Made by a program: the position numbers and the translations under genes. A model generated the notes under the pieces. It saw only the letters and a program-made list of their open reading frames with translations. It was not told where the DNA came from and did no database searches. From NCBI RefSeq assembly GCF_014297275.1, contig NZ_JACOQK010000001.1:1736001-1800000 (forward strand): a stretch of 64,000 nt of DNA, given 5' to 3'. This DNA is from Clostridium facile (GTDB taxonomy: Bacteria; Bacillota; Clostridia; Oscillospirales; Ruminococcaceae). This document shows positions 35,506 to 45,031 of this stretch, piece by piece. Numbering within the stretch: position 1 is the stretch's first letter; each line of letters opens with the position of its first letter.

Positions 35506-35540
35506 TACATAAAAATCATTGTATCAATAAAATTTTTCCC
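35503..35540 (+). terminator. Weak terminator of the MFS gene
   Basis: TGATACA (35503-35509, overlapping the stop) / TGTATCA (35520-35526), then a stretch with TTTTT. Confidence 0.5.
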
Positions 35541-35614
35541 CTTTTTCCCGTTCCATTTTCCAATTTAAACGCATATGATAGAAATGAAACGATATGGATA
35601 AAGGGGTGTTTATT

Positions 35615-36190
35615 ATGAGTTTATCTCAAGATGATGCATTACAACGTCAAATTGAATCATACAAACAACAATTGATGCAGATGTATCAAAGACGTCCAAA
35701 ATCACTGGAGAAAGAACAGCCAGTTGTACCTACCATTGTGTCCCCTTCCAAGGATGAAGGTTCCTATTATTCTGGAACAGAGTTCCAAGATAATAATTTA
35801 AAGGTCGGTTATTTAAAAATTACTACTACAATCGCGAGGAGAGCAATTCCAATTGAGGGGGCACGCTGCGTTGTCAGCAAGGATATTGGTGGGGGACGGC
35901 GCATCTTCTATGATGTTTACACAGATGAAGATGGAAGCACTGAAAAACTTCCACTTCCTGCACCGGACAAAAGTTTTTCAGAACAACCAGAAAGCGACCA
36001 TAGAGTATCTGCTTCCTATGATATTGAGGTGACAAAACCAGGCTTTGTTCCAGTAACAGATCTAAATGTTCCTATTTTTGATGGCATTCTATCAATACAA
36101 TCAGTCAATTTAATTCCAGATACTAATTCTAACCAAAATCCCGATCCAATTATCATTGATGAATCCTATCCTAGTGATGAAAGGAGGTAA
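35615..36190 (+). CDS. Carboxypeptidase-regulatory-like protein upstream of SpoIID-like gene
   Basis: 191 residues. The N-terminus is polar and Gln-rich. A region about 70-175 looks like a beta-sandwich (VGYLKITTTIARRAIPIEGARCVV, then VYTDEDGSTEKLPLPAP and YDIEVTKPGFVPV) with the shape of a carboxypeptidase-regulatory-like domain. There is no signal peptide or membrane segment. The next gene follows after 5 bp, so the two form an operon and probably act together on peptidoglycan or the spore coat/cortex (inference). ATG at 35615 follows AAAGGGGTG. Confidence 0.7.
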   Translation: MSLSQDDALQRQIESYKQQLMQMYQRRPKSLEKEQPVVPTIVSPSKDEGSYYSGTEFQDNNLKVGYLKITTTIARRAIPIEGARCVVSKDIGGGRRIFYDVYTDEDGSTEKLPLPAPDKSFSEQPESDHRVSASYDIEVTKPGFVPVTDLNVPIFDGILSIQSVNLIPDTNSNQNPDPIIIDESYPSDERR

Positions 36191-36195
36191 TTCAC

Positions 36196-37560
36196 ATGGC
36201 CAATGGAGATCTTCCTTATATTCCGAATTTAATTACCGTCCATTTGGGAAAACCAGATCAAGAAGCCCAAAATGTGCAAGTTTCCTTTCCTGATTACATA
36301 AAAAATGTAGCATCCAGTGAAATTTACCCAACCTGGCCAGAAAGTGCTATCCGTGCGAATATTTATGCTCAAATTAGTTTTGCTTTAAACAGAATCTACA
36401 CAGAATGGTACCGCAGTAAAGGTTATGATTTTGATATTACCAATTCTACTCAATACGATCAGGCATTTGTCTATGGACGTGATATTTATGATAATATCAG
36501 TAGAATAGTAGATGAAATATTTAATAACTATGTAAGAAAACAGGATAGTGTAGAACCATACTTCACTCAGTTTTGTAATGGTACTACTGTAACCTGCCCT
36601 GGACTTTCCCAATGGGGGACAGTTACTTTAGCAGAACAAGGATACACTCCTTATGAAATATTACAATATTATTATGGGGATGATATTGAGATTGTCCGCA
36701 ATGCTCCTATCCGAAGCAATATTCCATCCTATCCTGGAACTGTTTTACGGTTAGGCTCTGCTGGAAATGAAGTACAGGATATTCAAATCCAATTAAACCG
36801 TATTGCCGACAACTACCCTTCTATTCCTAAAATACCTAATATCAGTGGACGGTTTGATCAAAACACAGAGAACGCTGTCCGGCAGTTTCAAAAAATCTTT
36901 AACTTAACCCAAGATGGCGCAGTGGGTAAATCGACCTGGTACAAAATTAAATATATTTATAACTCTGTAAAACGGCTAGGAGAACTTTCTTCTGAAGGCA
37001 TCAAGTACGATGAAATTGCCAACGTGCTGCCAACAGTATTGCGCCGGGGAGATACCGGAAACTATGTGCAAGCACTACAATACTATCTCTCCGTTATAGG
37101 ATACTTTAACGAATTTATTCCATTTATTCAAATTGATGGAATATTTGGTCCAGCCACAGAAGATGCGGTAAAACAATTTCAATCTCTGTATGGTTTAACA
37201 GCAGATGGCATTGTAGGAAGACAGACATGGAACAAACTGGAGGATGCCTATTTGGGTATTGTGCGGTCTTTACCAGAAGAATATTATGGAGCAAGGGCAA
37301 AAATCTATCCAGGCAGATTATTACAAGAAGGTATGCGTGGAGATGATATTACTGATTTACAGACCTATCTCTCTTTAATTGGAAGAACCTATACAGAAAT
37401 ACCCGAAATTCCTGTAACAGGATATTTTGGATCACAAACAGCAGATGCAGTACGTAAATTCCAAGAACTTTTTGGAATTCCTGTATCCGGTGTTGTTGGC
37501 CCTCCCACATGGAACGCTATTGCAAACGAATATAATGCAATAACATTAGGTGGCCTATAA
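36196..37560 (+). CDS. SpoIID-like domain protein with three peptidoglycan-binding domains
   Basis: 454 residues. Residues about 25-175 resemble the SpoIID/LytB lytic domain: PTWPESAIRANIYAQISFAL, YDITNST-like text, and LSQWGTVTLAEQGYTPYEILQYYYG. SpoIID is a transglycosylase for cortex-engulfment peptidoglycan. Three PG_binding_1 repeats follow (about 185-265, 275-355, 365-445), each with LRxGxxGxxVQxLQ-like starts and DGxVGxxTW ends. No signal peptide is visible, which is odd for a wall enzyme and suggests packaging in the mother cell or forespore. ATG at 36196 follows AAAGGAGG. Confidence 0.8.
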   Translation: MANGDLPYIPNLITVHLGKPDQEAQNVQVSFPDYIKNVASSEIYPTWPESAIRANIYAQISFALNRIYTEWYRSKGYDFDITNSTQYDQAFVYGRDIYDNISRIVDEIFNNYVRKQDSVEPYFTQFCNGTTVTCPGLSQWGTVTLAEQGYTPYEILQYYYGDDIEIVRNAPIRSNIPSYPGTVLRLGSAGNEVQDIQIQLNRIADNYPSIPKIPNISGRFDQNTENAVRQFQKIFNLTQDGAVGKSTWYKIKYIYNSVKRLGELSSEGIKYDEIANVLPTVLRRGDTGNYVQALQYYLSVIGYFNEFIPFIQIDGIFGPATEDAVKQFQSLYGLTADGIVGRQTWNKLEDAYLGIVRSLPEEYYGARAKIYPGRLLQEGMRGDDITDLQTYLSLIGRTYTEIPEIPVTGYFGSQTADAVRKFQELFGIPVSGVVGPPTWNAIANEYNAITLGGL

Positions 37561-37743
37561 TAAAAATTAGCAAATAGGATTTTAAACAAATCCAAATTGA
37601 TATATTATTTAAAAAAATGGCTCTTTCAAAAGAAAAGTTTAATCATGTACTTTTTATCAGTTACTAAGATATTCTATATTAGTATTTTATAAAAACTATT
37701 AATATAGAAGGCTAAAATAGATTTTTATAATACATGATAAATA

Positions 37744-37779
37744 ATAAAAAACGCTCTGATTTCTCAGAGCGTTTTTTAT
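37744..37779. terminator. Terminator of the GH78 gene (bidirectional)
   Basis: ACGCTCTGA (37751-37759) / TCAGAGCGT (37764-37772) flanked by A6 and T6, close after the stop at 37796. It can also end transcripts arriving from 37560. Confidence 0.92.
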
Positions 37780-37795
37780 TATGATAATTTACTCA

Positions 37796-40700
37796 TTATC
37801 TTTTCTTTTTCAGGACTACTACTGCTGCGCCTGCTAATGCCAGTGCCATTACTCCCGCGATTGGAGCAACGTCGCCTGTTTTCGCTGCGTTTGCTTTTGT
37901 TGTGGTAGATTCTTGCCCTGTTTGTGTACCGTCTGCTTTGTTGTCATCTGGTGTTTCGGTAGATGGTTTTTCTACTGCTACCAGACCTTTCATTGCTTCT
38001 TGTACACTTGTTACTGCTGCATCTACTTCTTCCTGAGTTGCGTTTTCATTCGCCATTACTGCGTTCGCTTCTGCTACTGCTGCTTCCAGTACTGCATAGC
38101 TTTCCGCTGTATATGCGTTCGCATCTTTGCCGTTGGCTTCCGCAATTACTTTTTCCAGGATGGATTTATCCGCTTTGTATCTCAGGTTCAGCATCGCGTT
38201 CAACAGATTGCTTTCTGCTGTTTCGATTTCTGCTTTCATTGCATTGTCTTTATCTGCTAACAATTCTTGGGCTGCTTTCAATGCTTCCTGGAATTCTGCT
38301 TGGCCTGCTTCTACAAAGTCATTCATGTCGTAGGTTTCCGCCAATGCTACCAAGGATTCTAAAGATGTGATGTCACCTTTTACAAAGCCCAGTTTATGGA
38401 TTTCGGTCATCAATGCTTTCCATGCTGCATCTACTGCATCCTGACTTGCTGCTGGATCTGCCGCAATTTCTTTTGCTGCATCCAATGCTGCGTTGAAGGA
38501 TTCCTGTACATCTGCGATGACATTGTTAAAGTCATCAGATGCTTTTTGTTCTTCTGCGTATTTAATTACCGCATTTAAGATATGTTTATCTGCTTCTTCT
38601 ACAGGTGGTTCTGGTTCACCATCTTTTTCAACTGCAATTTCCAGTCTTACAGCTTCACCTGTACCATTTGCAAAACGAGCTACTACATAAGCAGTACCTT
38701 TTTCTTTTGCTACCAATACAGGGTTCAGATTATCTTCCAGATGAAGATCTGCTACTGTAGATGCAAAACCTTGTTCATCCTCTACAGACCATACTAAGCT
38801 GTTATCTGCTAAGCTAGAATTTTGAACTTCAGCATTGATGGTATAGCTTTCACCAATTGTCAAGTCAGTGGTCTGATCAGCAGATACTTTAATTGAACCA
38901 GGTTCATAAGGAGTTTGTTCTGATAATTTACCACTTACGATAATTTCAGCTAACTGCATACGTGGAGCATTACTCTTATCATCAAAACTCAGTTCACCCA
39001 AACGAGTAGTTTCAATTTGTACATAACGCGCTTTTACAATATTATCTAATTGATATACTTTTTCATTTTGATCAATTGGAATATTGGTTTGACCAGTTAC
39101 AGTTTTTACTGTAGTAAATTCATCTTCACCTTCCGCTTTTACTTTGATGTTGAAATCAACAGGGAAGTTAGAGCAAAGATTTGAACCTTCTTCGATTGCA
39201 TCAGTGTCATTTCGTGCATACAAAGCAACTTGATCAATCATTCTATCTTCGCCTAAGTCAATGGTAATATGATGTGGATTAGCAGAAATATCTGCATTTG
39301 GATAGCTGGTAGAAGTATAGCCTTTAATACCATTTTGTGCATCATTTCTACCTTCGGATTGGGTCTTACCATCTGTTAAGTAAGTTGGGGACCACATTCC
39401 AGCACCACCATCGGTATTATCTACATCAACAGTTTTACCATTGGAGAAATTCATACGATCATTGAGGTTGTAAACTTCAATTTCAGCTAATTGTACACGT
39501 GCGCCACCACTTTGTTGGTCACCTTCATCAAAACTTGGAGTGCCCAATAAAGTAGTTTCAATTTGGATATAACGTGCTGTTACAGCGGTATCCAAATCAT
39601 AGCTGCGCTTGTTGTTATCCTGTGGGATATCTGTTTGACCTGTAACTGTTTTTACAGTTGTAAATTCTTTTTCTCCATCTGCTTTAACATTAATATTAAA
39701 GTTTTGTGGGAAGTTCGCACATAAACCAGATCCTTCTGGTTTTGCATCAGTATCACTTCTAGCATAAAGAGCAACATTGCTGAATGTTACATTTTTACCT
39801 AAATCAATCGTGATATGATGTGGGTTAGCAGAAATATCTCCGCCTGCATATTGAGAGAATGGATATACTTTAGAAGTATAACCTTTTACTCCAGTATTTG
39901 GTTCATTTTTACCTTCAGATTGTGTTTTTCCATCTGTTAAGAAGTTTGGATTCCATTGAGCGCTGTTACCTTCAGAATTTTCTGCTGTAACAGTTTTGCC
40001 AGAAGCCAAATTTTCATCTGGATCTACGGTAATATCCAAATTCTTAAAGTTAGCGGTTAAGTTGAGGTCTTTTTTCACTTCAACATAAGCTACACGGTTA
40101 TTTGTGGTAAAGCTTCCATTCCAACCTGCAAACTGGCTGCCGTTTTCTGGTACAGCTTCAACTGCAAGTTTGGTGCCTGCTGGATAAGATTCCGTTAGTG
40201 GCAATGTAGCTTCTTTTCCATTGACTAAAACTTTACCTGCTCCATCACCTGCATTGGAAATATTTACAGAATAATCACCTGTTGCAGAGTTATTGAAAAT
40301 TTCAATTTCCATAATCTGAACACGATATGCATTAGCAATTCCTTCATCTGCAGCTGGAGTTCCCAGTTTTAGAGTTTTAATACGAACATATTGTGCGGTA
40401 ACAGGTTCATCCAATGCGAATTTTTGTGGTGCACCGTTTGGATTTTCTGTCATAACAACATGTTTTACATCGGTAAATATTTTTCCATCATTGCTGGTTT
40501 GAATATAGAATTCTTCTGGGAAGTTTGGAGATCCACCATCTTTATCTTTGGCATCCGCTCTTGGATACAATGTAATGGTGTCAAAAGTTTCAGGAGAATT
40601 CAAATCCAAGGTAATATTATGTTCTTTCGCTGTTGTTTTGGAAAGGTCACGATCATTATAGGTATTAGTACTAAATCCAACTTTAGTATTACCATCTACT

Positions 40701-43678
40701 AAATTTTCTGCTGCCCATGTACCACCAAGACCATTGTCAGCTGTTACTTTTGCATTGCTAGCTATATTAGCGACACCTTTGTAGATACCATTAACAGTAA
40801 CAGCCATATCTTGTTCTACATTAAAGGTAACTTCTTTGCTAGCAGAATACAGTTGACCACTCCAGTTGGAGAAATCAAAGCTGCCATTTTGTTCATCAGC
40901 CACTTTAATGGTAGCAGCAGACCCTGTTTTTACTACAACGTTTGCAGGTGTTGTATAGGTAACACCATCACATTCGATGCTAATTCCAGCACCCATTGGA
41001 TCTTCTACTTTTACTACGCTATAAACACTAACTGGTTTTAAGCTAAAGTTTGCTGTAACATTCATATTGTTGTTTACAACAACGGATACTGTATTATCAA
41101 CAGAACCAACGCTTCCATTCCAGCCATCAAAATTATAGTCACTATTTGGTACAGCTTCCAATTCTACAGTAGTACCATTTGCAACAGTAGCTGTATATGG
41201 CAAAGCTTGTTCTGTACCATTTACTTTTACAATACCACCTTCGGTACCATTCACTGTTAAAGTATATTCCGCATCTTCCCCTGCTGCTACAACAGTCTCG
41301 TTGAAATCCCATGTTCCTGGGGTAGCAGTGAAATAAACATACTTGCTATCGTTGGATACATAAGTTAAACCTTCTACAGATTCAACTGGTGCACCATTCG
41401 CGAATACAGTTTTTCCGTTTGCAGTAATCGCAACGTTTTCCCCTGCAAAACGAGGGATTGCAATATTTGCCTGTCCGCCTTCTGGAGCAGTAACATTCAT
41501 ATGAAATGTTTTAGCCGCATCATCACGGTCTAATGTTACTTTAATATCACCAATTACAGCAGGAACGCTTGTTTCAATATGGGTTAAACTACCCATATCA
41601 GGTTTTACTTGATATGTTGTATAACCTGGAGTAATTGGAGCTACACCGGCCATATCTTTGGACATTGTAATCAATGGTCCACCTGTCCAAGCATGGTTTT
41701 TGGTACCAGCGTTTTTATCCCAGAATTCCCACAAAGTAGAGTAAGCTAAATCGCCTTCTACCATGTCAGCATAACGGAATTTAATTCTTTCCTGAGCTTC
41801 TTCCATGTATCCCATGTCTACCATAGCGTCCAGTACATATTTTTCCATGTATGGGCTAGAATTGTAGGTAGTTGTTAATACATTCAAAATAGTTGGGTAT
41901 TGATCAGGAGTTGCCAAACCAGCTAACACTGCAAGTGCATTAGCACGGTCATCTGGTTTTGCTTGAGCAGCAGATTTATAGCCGTTTTCTGTCCACAGAC
42001 TCTTATATCCCATTTCAATACGTGCCATTGTATTTTGGTATTCTGCAATATCTTCTTCTTTACCTAATACATCAGCGATCTGTTTCAAACAGTTTGTAGC
42101 TTTGTAATACCAAGCATTTTCAATCCCGGCAACATCGGCATTGCTACCCCAGTCCATCCAGTCCCAGGTACCACCATAATGGGTAACTAAACCATTACCT
42201 TGTAAGCTCCATTTTTTTGTCATGTAGTTACGCATTGGAGTGTACATTTGTTCCAGGACTTCAGTTCTACCTGTATATAGATAGTATTCCCATACGCCAC
42301 AAATACCAGCTAATTCCTGCATTGGTAATTCAGTTTCATATCCACTATTTGGAACTGTGGTATAAAGGACATCATTTTGAATAAAACCTAATTTAGTCTG
42401 TAAGCCTTTTTCATATAGTTTATAGGCTTCTTCATCTAATGCGTAGAATGTCATCAGCATTTCGCTGGTAACATCTCCCCACCATTGACAACGTTCACGG
42501 TCAGGACAATCCATGTAATTATCCCTCATAGTAACATAAAGAGTACGAAGGGATTTTTCCCACAAGGTGTTCATGAAATCATCATCACTGGTAAAGGAAC
42601 CTGTAAACTCAGTATCATAACCGGTTTCACGGAATTTTAAAGCTTTGATGGTAACACCAGCAGGAATGGTATAGTATACATGCTGACCGTTAAACCAGCC
42701 TAACGCTTCAAAGCTCTGTTCTCCTTCTTTAGTAATATAAGCACTCTTAGTTGTATTACCATTGCCAGCAGGGTCGGAATAGTTATCCGTTCTCATGTCG
42801 ATTTTCAAACCAGCAGGAGCATCAATTTCTAAATATGGAGTAAGCTGAGCATTATAGTCCAGTACCATATCTAAAGTAGTTTCTTCTGTGGTCGTATAAC
42901 CAACATATTGTGCAGAGTTATTATAATCTTTTAAACCATAATCTTTTAATAATGGAATTGGACGTTCATACAGCTCATTCCAAGGAGCACATGGAGCTTG
43001 TCCTCTTTCTACAGCATTGGCCCAACTATCATCATTATAACTTGGGTCCTGCCAATCTCCTAATTCTAACTGAGCATCATAATAAATATTAGATTCTGGT
43101 AAACGGTAGTTTGGTTGTTCAGCTGCTGATTCATGGTCTTTTGAATGCAAATAAGCAGGGTCTCTTTTTACTTTCCAAGTATCATCACTGAGAACCTGTT
43201 GGTCACCAAAATCAGCCTCAAACAAGAAGCCTCCTACACCAGCAGGGTTACTAGAGAAACTTTGGTTTCCCTTACCTAAGTACCAAACTGCAACAGCAAT
43301 GGTATTTTCACCTTCATGCAGATATTTTGTAATATCCACTTTGTCATAGTAGCTGTCTTCCCTATTTGGACCACGTTTTAAGCCACCTTCGAATACAACC
43401 ATTTCACCGTTAATGTACAACCAATAACGGGATTCTACTGCAATTTTTGCTATTACAGAATCCGGTACTTTATCCAAAGTGACTTCTTTACGGAAGTTCA
43501 TCCAGACATCACCAGCTTCAGGAAGTGTTGTTGGCATTTCACTATCCCAAATCCATTGAGCGTCCCAATTGCTAACATGTTCTTCCGCATCTTTTGCAAA
43601 CACATTGCTTGGCACAACCATCGAGGAAGCCATAGCAAGTGTTAGGACAAGAGAGAGTATTCTTTGTCTCTTCTTCAT
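37796..43678 (-). CDS. Giant modular GH78-type alpha-L-rhamnosidase, wall-anchored
   Basis: 1960 residues. A signal peptide (1-28) precedes the GH78 N-terminal beta domains (about 38-350) and the (alpha/alpha)6 catalytic region (about 360-700), with the GH78 hallmark DCPDRERCQWWGD at 390-402 (acid Glu). Divergent InlB-like repeats lie at about 803-879, 885-967 and 1136-1212. F5/8C-like carbohydrate-binding domains are at about 970-1130, 1222-1404 and 1408-1585, the last two near-copies. Then come an Ig-like domain (1594-1683), three FIVAR-like helical repeats (1695-1902), and AAKTGD at 1931-1936 with a hydrophobic helix and KKKR. It would release rhamnose at the cell surface. ATG at 43678 follows AAGGAGG. 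Confidence 0.9.
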   Translation of the reverse strand: MKKRQRILSLVLTLAMASSMVVPSNVFAKDAEEHVSNWDAQWIWDSEMPTTLPEAGDVWMNFRKEVTLDKVPDSVIAKIAVESRYWLYINGEMVVFEGGLKRGPNREDSYYDKVDITKYLHEGENTIAVAVWYLGKGNQSFSSNPAGVGGFLFEADFGDQQVLSDDTWKVKRDPAYLHSKDHESAAEQPNYRLPESNIYYDAQLELGDWQDPSYNDDSWANAVERGQAPCAPWNELYERPIPLLKDYGLKDYNNSAQYVGYTTTEETTLDMVLDYNAQLTPYLEIDAPAGLKIDMRTDNYSDPAGNGNTTKSAYITKEGEQSFEALGWFNGQHVYYTIPAGVTIKALKFRETGYDTEFTGSFTSDDDFMNTLWEKSLRTLYVTMRDNYMDCPDRERCQWWGDVTSEMLMTFYALDEEAYKLYEKGLQTKLGFIQNDVLYTTVPNSGYETELPMQELAGICGVWEYYLYTGRTEVLEQMYTPMRNYMTKKWSLQGNGLVTHYGGTWDWMDWGSNADVAGIENAWYYKATNCLKQIADVLGKEEDIAEYQNTMARIEMGYKSLWTENGYKSAAQAKPDDRANALAVLAGLATPDQYPTILNVLTTTYNSSPYMEKYVLDAMVDMGYMEEAQERIKFRYADMVEGDLAYSTLWEFWDKNAGTKNHAWTGGPLITMSKDMAGVAPITPGYTTYQVKPDMGSLTHIETSVPAVIGDIKVTLDRDDAAKTFHMNVTAPEGGQANIAIPRFAGENVAITANGKTVFANGAPVESVEGLTYVSNDSKYVYFTATPGTWDFNETVVAAGEDAEYTLTVNGTEGGIVKVNGTEQALPYTATVANGTTVELEAVPNSDYNFDGWNGSVGSVDNTVSVVVNNNMNVTANFSLKPVSVYSVVKVEDPMGAGISIECDGVTYTTPANVVVKTGSAATIKVADEQNGSFDFSNWSGQLYSASKEVTFNVEQDMAVTVNGIYKGVANIASNAKVTADNGLGGTWAAENLVDGNTKVGFSTNTYNDRDLSKTTAKEHNITLDLNSPETFDTITLYPRADAKDKDGGSPNFPEEFYIQTSNDGKIFTDVKHVVMTENPNGAPQKFALDEPVTAQYVRIKTLKLGTPAADEGIANAYRVQIMEIEIFNNSATGDYSVNISNAGDGAGKVLVNGKEATLPLTESYPAGTKLAVEAVPENGSQFAGWNGSFTTNNRVAYVEVKKDLNLTANFKNLDITVDPDENLASGKTVTAENSEGNSAQWNPNFLTDGKTQSEGKNEPNTGVKGYTSKVYPFSQYAGGDISANPHHITIDLGKNVTFSNVALYARSDTDAKPEGSGLCANFPQNFNINVKADGEKEFTTVKTVTGQTDIPQDNNKRSYDLDTAVTARYIQIETTLLGTPSFDEGDQQSGGARVQLAEIEVYNLNDRMNFSNGKTVDVDNTDGGAGMWSPTYLTDGKTQSEGRNDAQNGIKGYTSTSYPNADISANPHHITIDLGEDRMIDQVALYARNDTDAIEEGSNLCSNFPVDFNIKVKAEGEDEFTTVKTVTGQTNIPIDQNEKVYQLDNIVKARYVQIETTRLGELSFDDKSNAPRMQLAEIIVSGKLSEQTPYEPGSIKVSADQTTDLTIGESYTINAEVQNSSLADNSLVWSVEDEQGFASTVADLHLEDNLNPVLVAKEKGTAYVVARFANGTGEAVRLEIAVEKDGEPEPPVEEADKHILNAVIKYAEEQKASDDFNNVIADVQESFNAALDAAKEIAADPAASQDAVDAAWKALMTEIHKLGFVKGDITSLESLVALAETYDMNDFVEAGQAEFQEALKAAQELLADKDNAMKAEIETAESNLLNAMLNLRYKADKSILEKVIAEANGKDANAYTAESYAVLEAAVAEANAVMANENATQEEVDAAVTSVQEAMKGLVAVEKPSTETPDDNKADGTQTGQESTTTKANAAKTGDVAPIAGVMALALAGAAVVVLKKKR

Positions 43679-43769
43679 GGGTTCTTTTCCTCCTTATCAA
43701 AATTTAGATGATAGACAACAAACCCCATTGCAATCTATCATATATTAAAAAACATTTTAATACAACAAT

Positions 43770-43798
43770 AGTATAACGCAGTGTAATAAAAAACGCAA
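43770..43798 (-). promoter_or_regulatory. Promoter of the GH78 gene
   Basis: On the minus strand TTGCGT (43793-43798) and TATACT (43770-43775) are 17 bp apart. The 5' leader is about 85 nt. No AraC-type gene is adjacent. Confidence 0.6.
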
Positions 43799-43978
43799 TA
43801 TCATTCTATATTTTATGATAATATTTAGTATAACTGCATAAACAACTAGGTGATTTTATGGATAAAAATACAATACTATCTTTTTTATGTAAATATGCTA
43901 TGTCTTTTTTGTAATTTTGGTAAGAGTCTATCATTTAAAAATATGTATTATACGGTTTTTTATAGATAAAATAAATAT

Positions 43979-44657
43979 CCCCCGGCATAGCCGGGGGTTT
44001 TACAGATGCGCCTGTAAGGCTCTGTTACTAGCAGCGCCCCCAGGCGCTTTTTACGTCCTGACACCTGCGAATGGATTGTTACTTGCTACCCGTAAACGGG
44101 TCCATGTATTCTTTCAATGTTAGTTGGTCATGTAATTGGTCTTCTTTCAGCTGATCTTGTATATACTCTGCTATCTTTTTCTTATTCTTCCCTACTGTAT
44201 CTACATAGTATCCCCTGCACCAAAAGCTTCGGTTCCCATATTTATATTTTAAATTTCCATGTCTTTCGTGTATCAATATACTGCTTTTTCCTTTCAAATA
44301 TCCCATGAATCCTGATACACTTTCTTTTGGTGGTATTTCTACCAGCATGTGTATGTGATTTGGGCACACTTCCGCCTCTATTATCGTTATCCCTTTCCAT
44401 TCGCACAATTCCCTTAATATTTTCCCCACTTCTACTCTGTGCTCTCCATAGAAAATTTGCCTTCTGTATTTTGGCGCAAAGACTATGTGATATTTGCAAT
44501 TCCATGTTGTGTGTGCTAAACTTTTATTGTCATTCATCTCGAATGTCCTCCTTTTGGTTTTTTGTGCAGTTGTCAGGCCGCACTTATATTTTACCAAAAG
44601 GAGTTTTTTTGCATACTCACCGCTAAAGCTTTTGGGAACCCCCGACACAGTCGGGGG
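43979..44657 (-). mobile_element. IS200-type insertion sequence
   Basis: About 680-700 bp. It carries one tnpA and is bounded by near-identical imperfect palindromes: CCCCCGGC-ATA-GCCGGGGG (43979-43997) and CCCCCGAC-ACA-GTCGGGGG (44639-44657). These are the hairpins recognised by HUH/Y1 transposases at the element ends. There are no terminal inverted repeats or target duplication, as expected for this family. A further stem AGCGCC/GGCGCT with T5 lies near 44032-44052. The exact cleavage points cannot be fixed without an empty site. Confidence 0.85.
44079..44537 (-). CDS. tnpA: IS200-family transposase TnpA (Y1 HUH)
   Basis: 152 residues, the usual TnpA length. It is a single-strand DNA transposase. 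The HUH motif is NHIHMLVEI (H61, H63), and the nucleophilic tyrosine lies in RGYYVDTVGKN (Y110 or Y111). ATG at 44537 follows AAAGGAGGAC. The open frame extends to 44741, but that runs through the element-end hairpin. It looks intact and complete. No TnpB is present. Confidence 0.93.
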   Translation of the reverse strand: MNDNKSLAHTTWNCKYHIVFAPKYRRQIFYGEHRVEVGKILRELCEWKGITIIEAEVCPNHIHMLVEIPPKESVSGFMGYLKGKSSILIHERHGNLKYKYGNRSFWCRGYYVDTVGKNKKKIAEYIQDQLKEDQLHDQLTLKEYMDPFTGSK

Positions 44658-44671
44658 TTTTCTTATACAAT

Positions 44672-44710
44672 AAAAAAGAATCTTCCTATAAAATAAGGAA
44701 GATTCTTTTA
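44672..44710 (-). terminator. Terminator of the 50-aa gene
   Basis: A 13-bp stem AAAGAATCTTCCT / AGGAAGATTCTTT, followed on the minus strand by T-rich sequence. It is immediately next to the IS200 end. Confidence 0.85.
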
Positions 44711-44715
44711 TTATA

Positions 44716-44868
44716 TTACATATTTTGGATAAAATTAACAAGGTCCTGTTTCGAATGAATTTCGTGAGTATGGGTTTCTAAGGCTCCTTGTGCTGGCTCC
44801 GATAATCCCATATAAAATTCTTTTGCTTCTTTATCATTCATTAAAAGGTCATTTAAATTCTGGTACAA
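44716..44868 (-). CDS. Small protein, 50 aa, unknown
   Basis: A TTG start at 44868 lies 7 nt after AGGAGG; translation gives YQNLNDLLMNDKEAKEFYMG and ends NFIQNM. The frame extends upstream but without a ribosome site. It is acidic and helical, with two His in ETHTHEIH. It has its own terminator. The pattern resembles small conserved clostridial proteins of unknown role, but I cannot name a family. Confidence 0.6.
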   Translation of the reverse strand: MYQNLNDLLMNDKEAKEFYMGLSEPAQGALETHTHEIHSKQDLVNFIQNM

Positions 44869-45031
44869 AATATCACCTCCTATCTTGATTAGTATATGAC
44901 AGTTATCAATTGCCATACAGACAGGATATACCATGAAAAAAGATAAAATATTGCTAATATAATTTCGCTCAAATAGTAATTAAAATACAAATAATAGAGC
45001 AAGCATCTTATTTATTCAAATATAAATATTA

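Noticed and set aside
37913..38370. Plus-strand Cys/Leu/Phe-rich open frames opposite the GH78 C-terminus
   Set aside because: They mirror the Ala/Glu-rich FIVAR-like repeats of the opposing strand; no Shine-Dalgarno, no domain, odd composition.
43860..43914. 18-codon frame starting at ATG 43858-43860 with AGGTGA upstream, near the IS200 end
   Set aside because: Considered as a remnant of a regulator cut by the insertion, but no continuation is found on the other side of the element.
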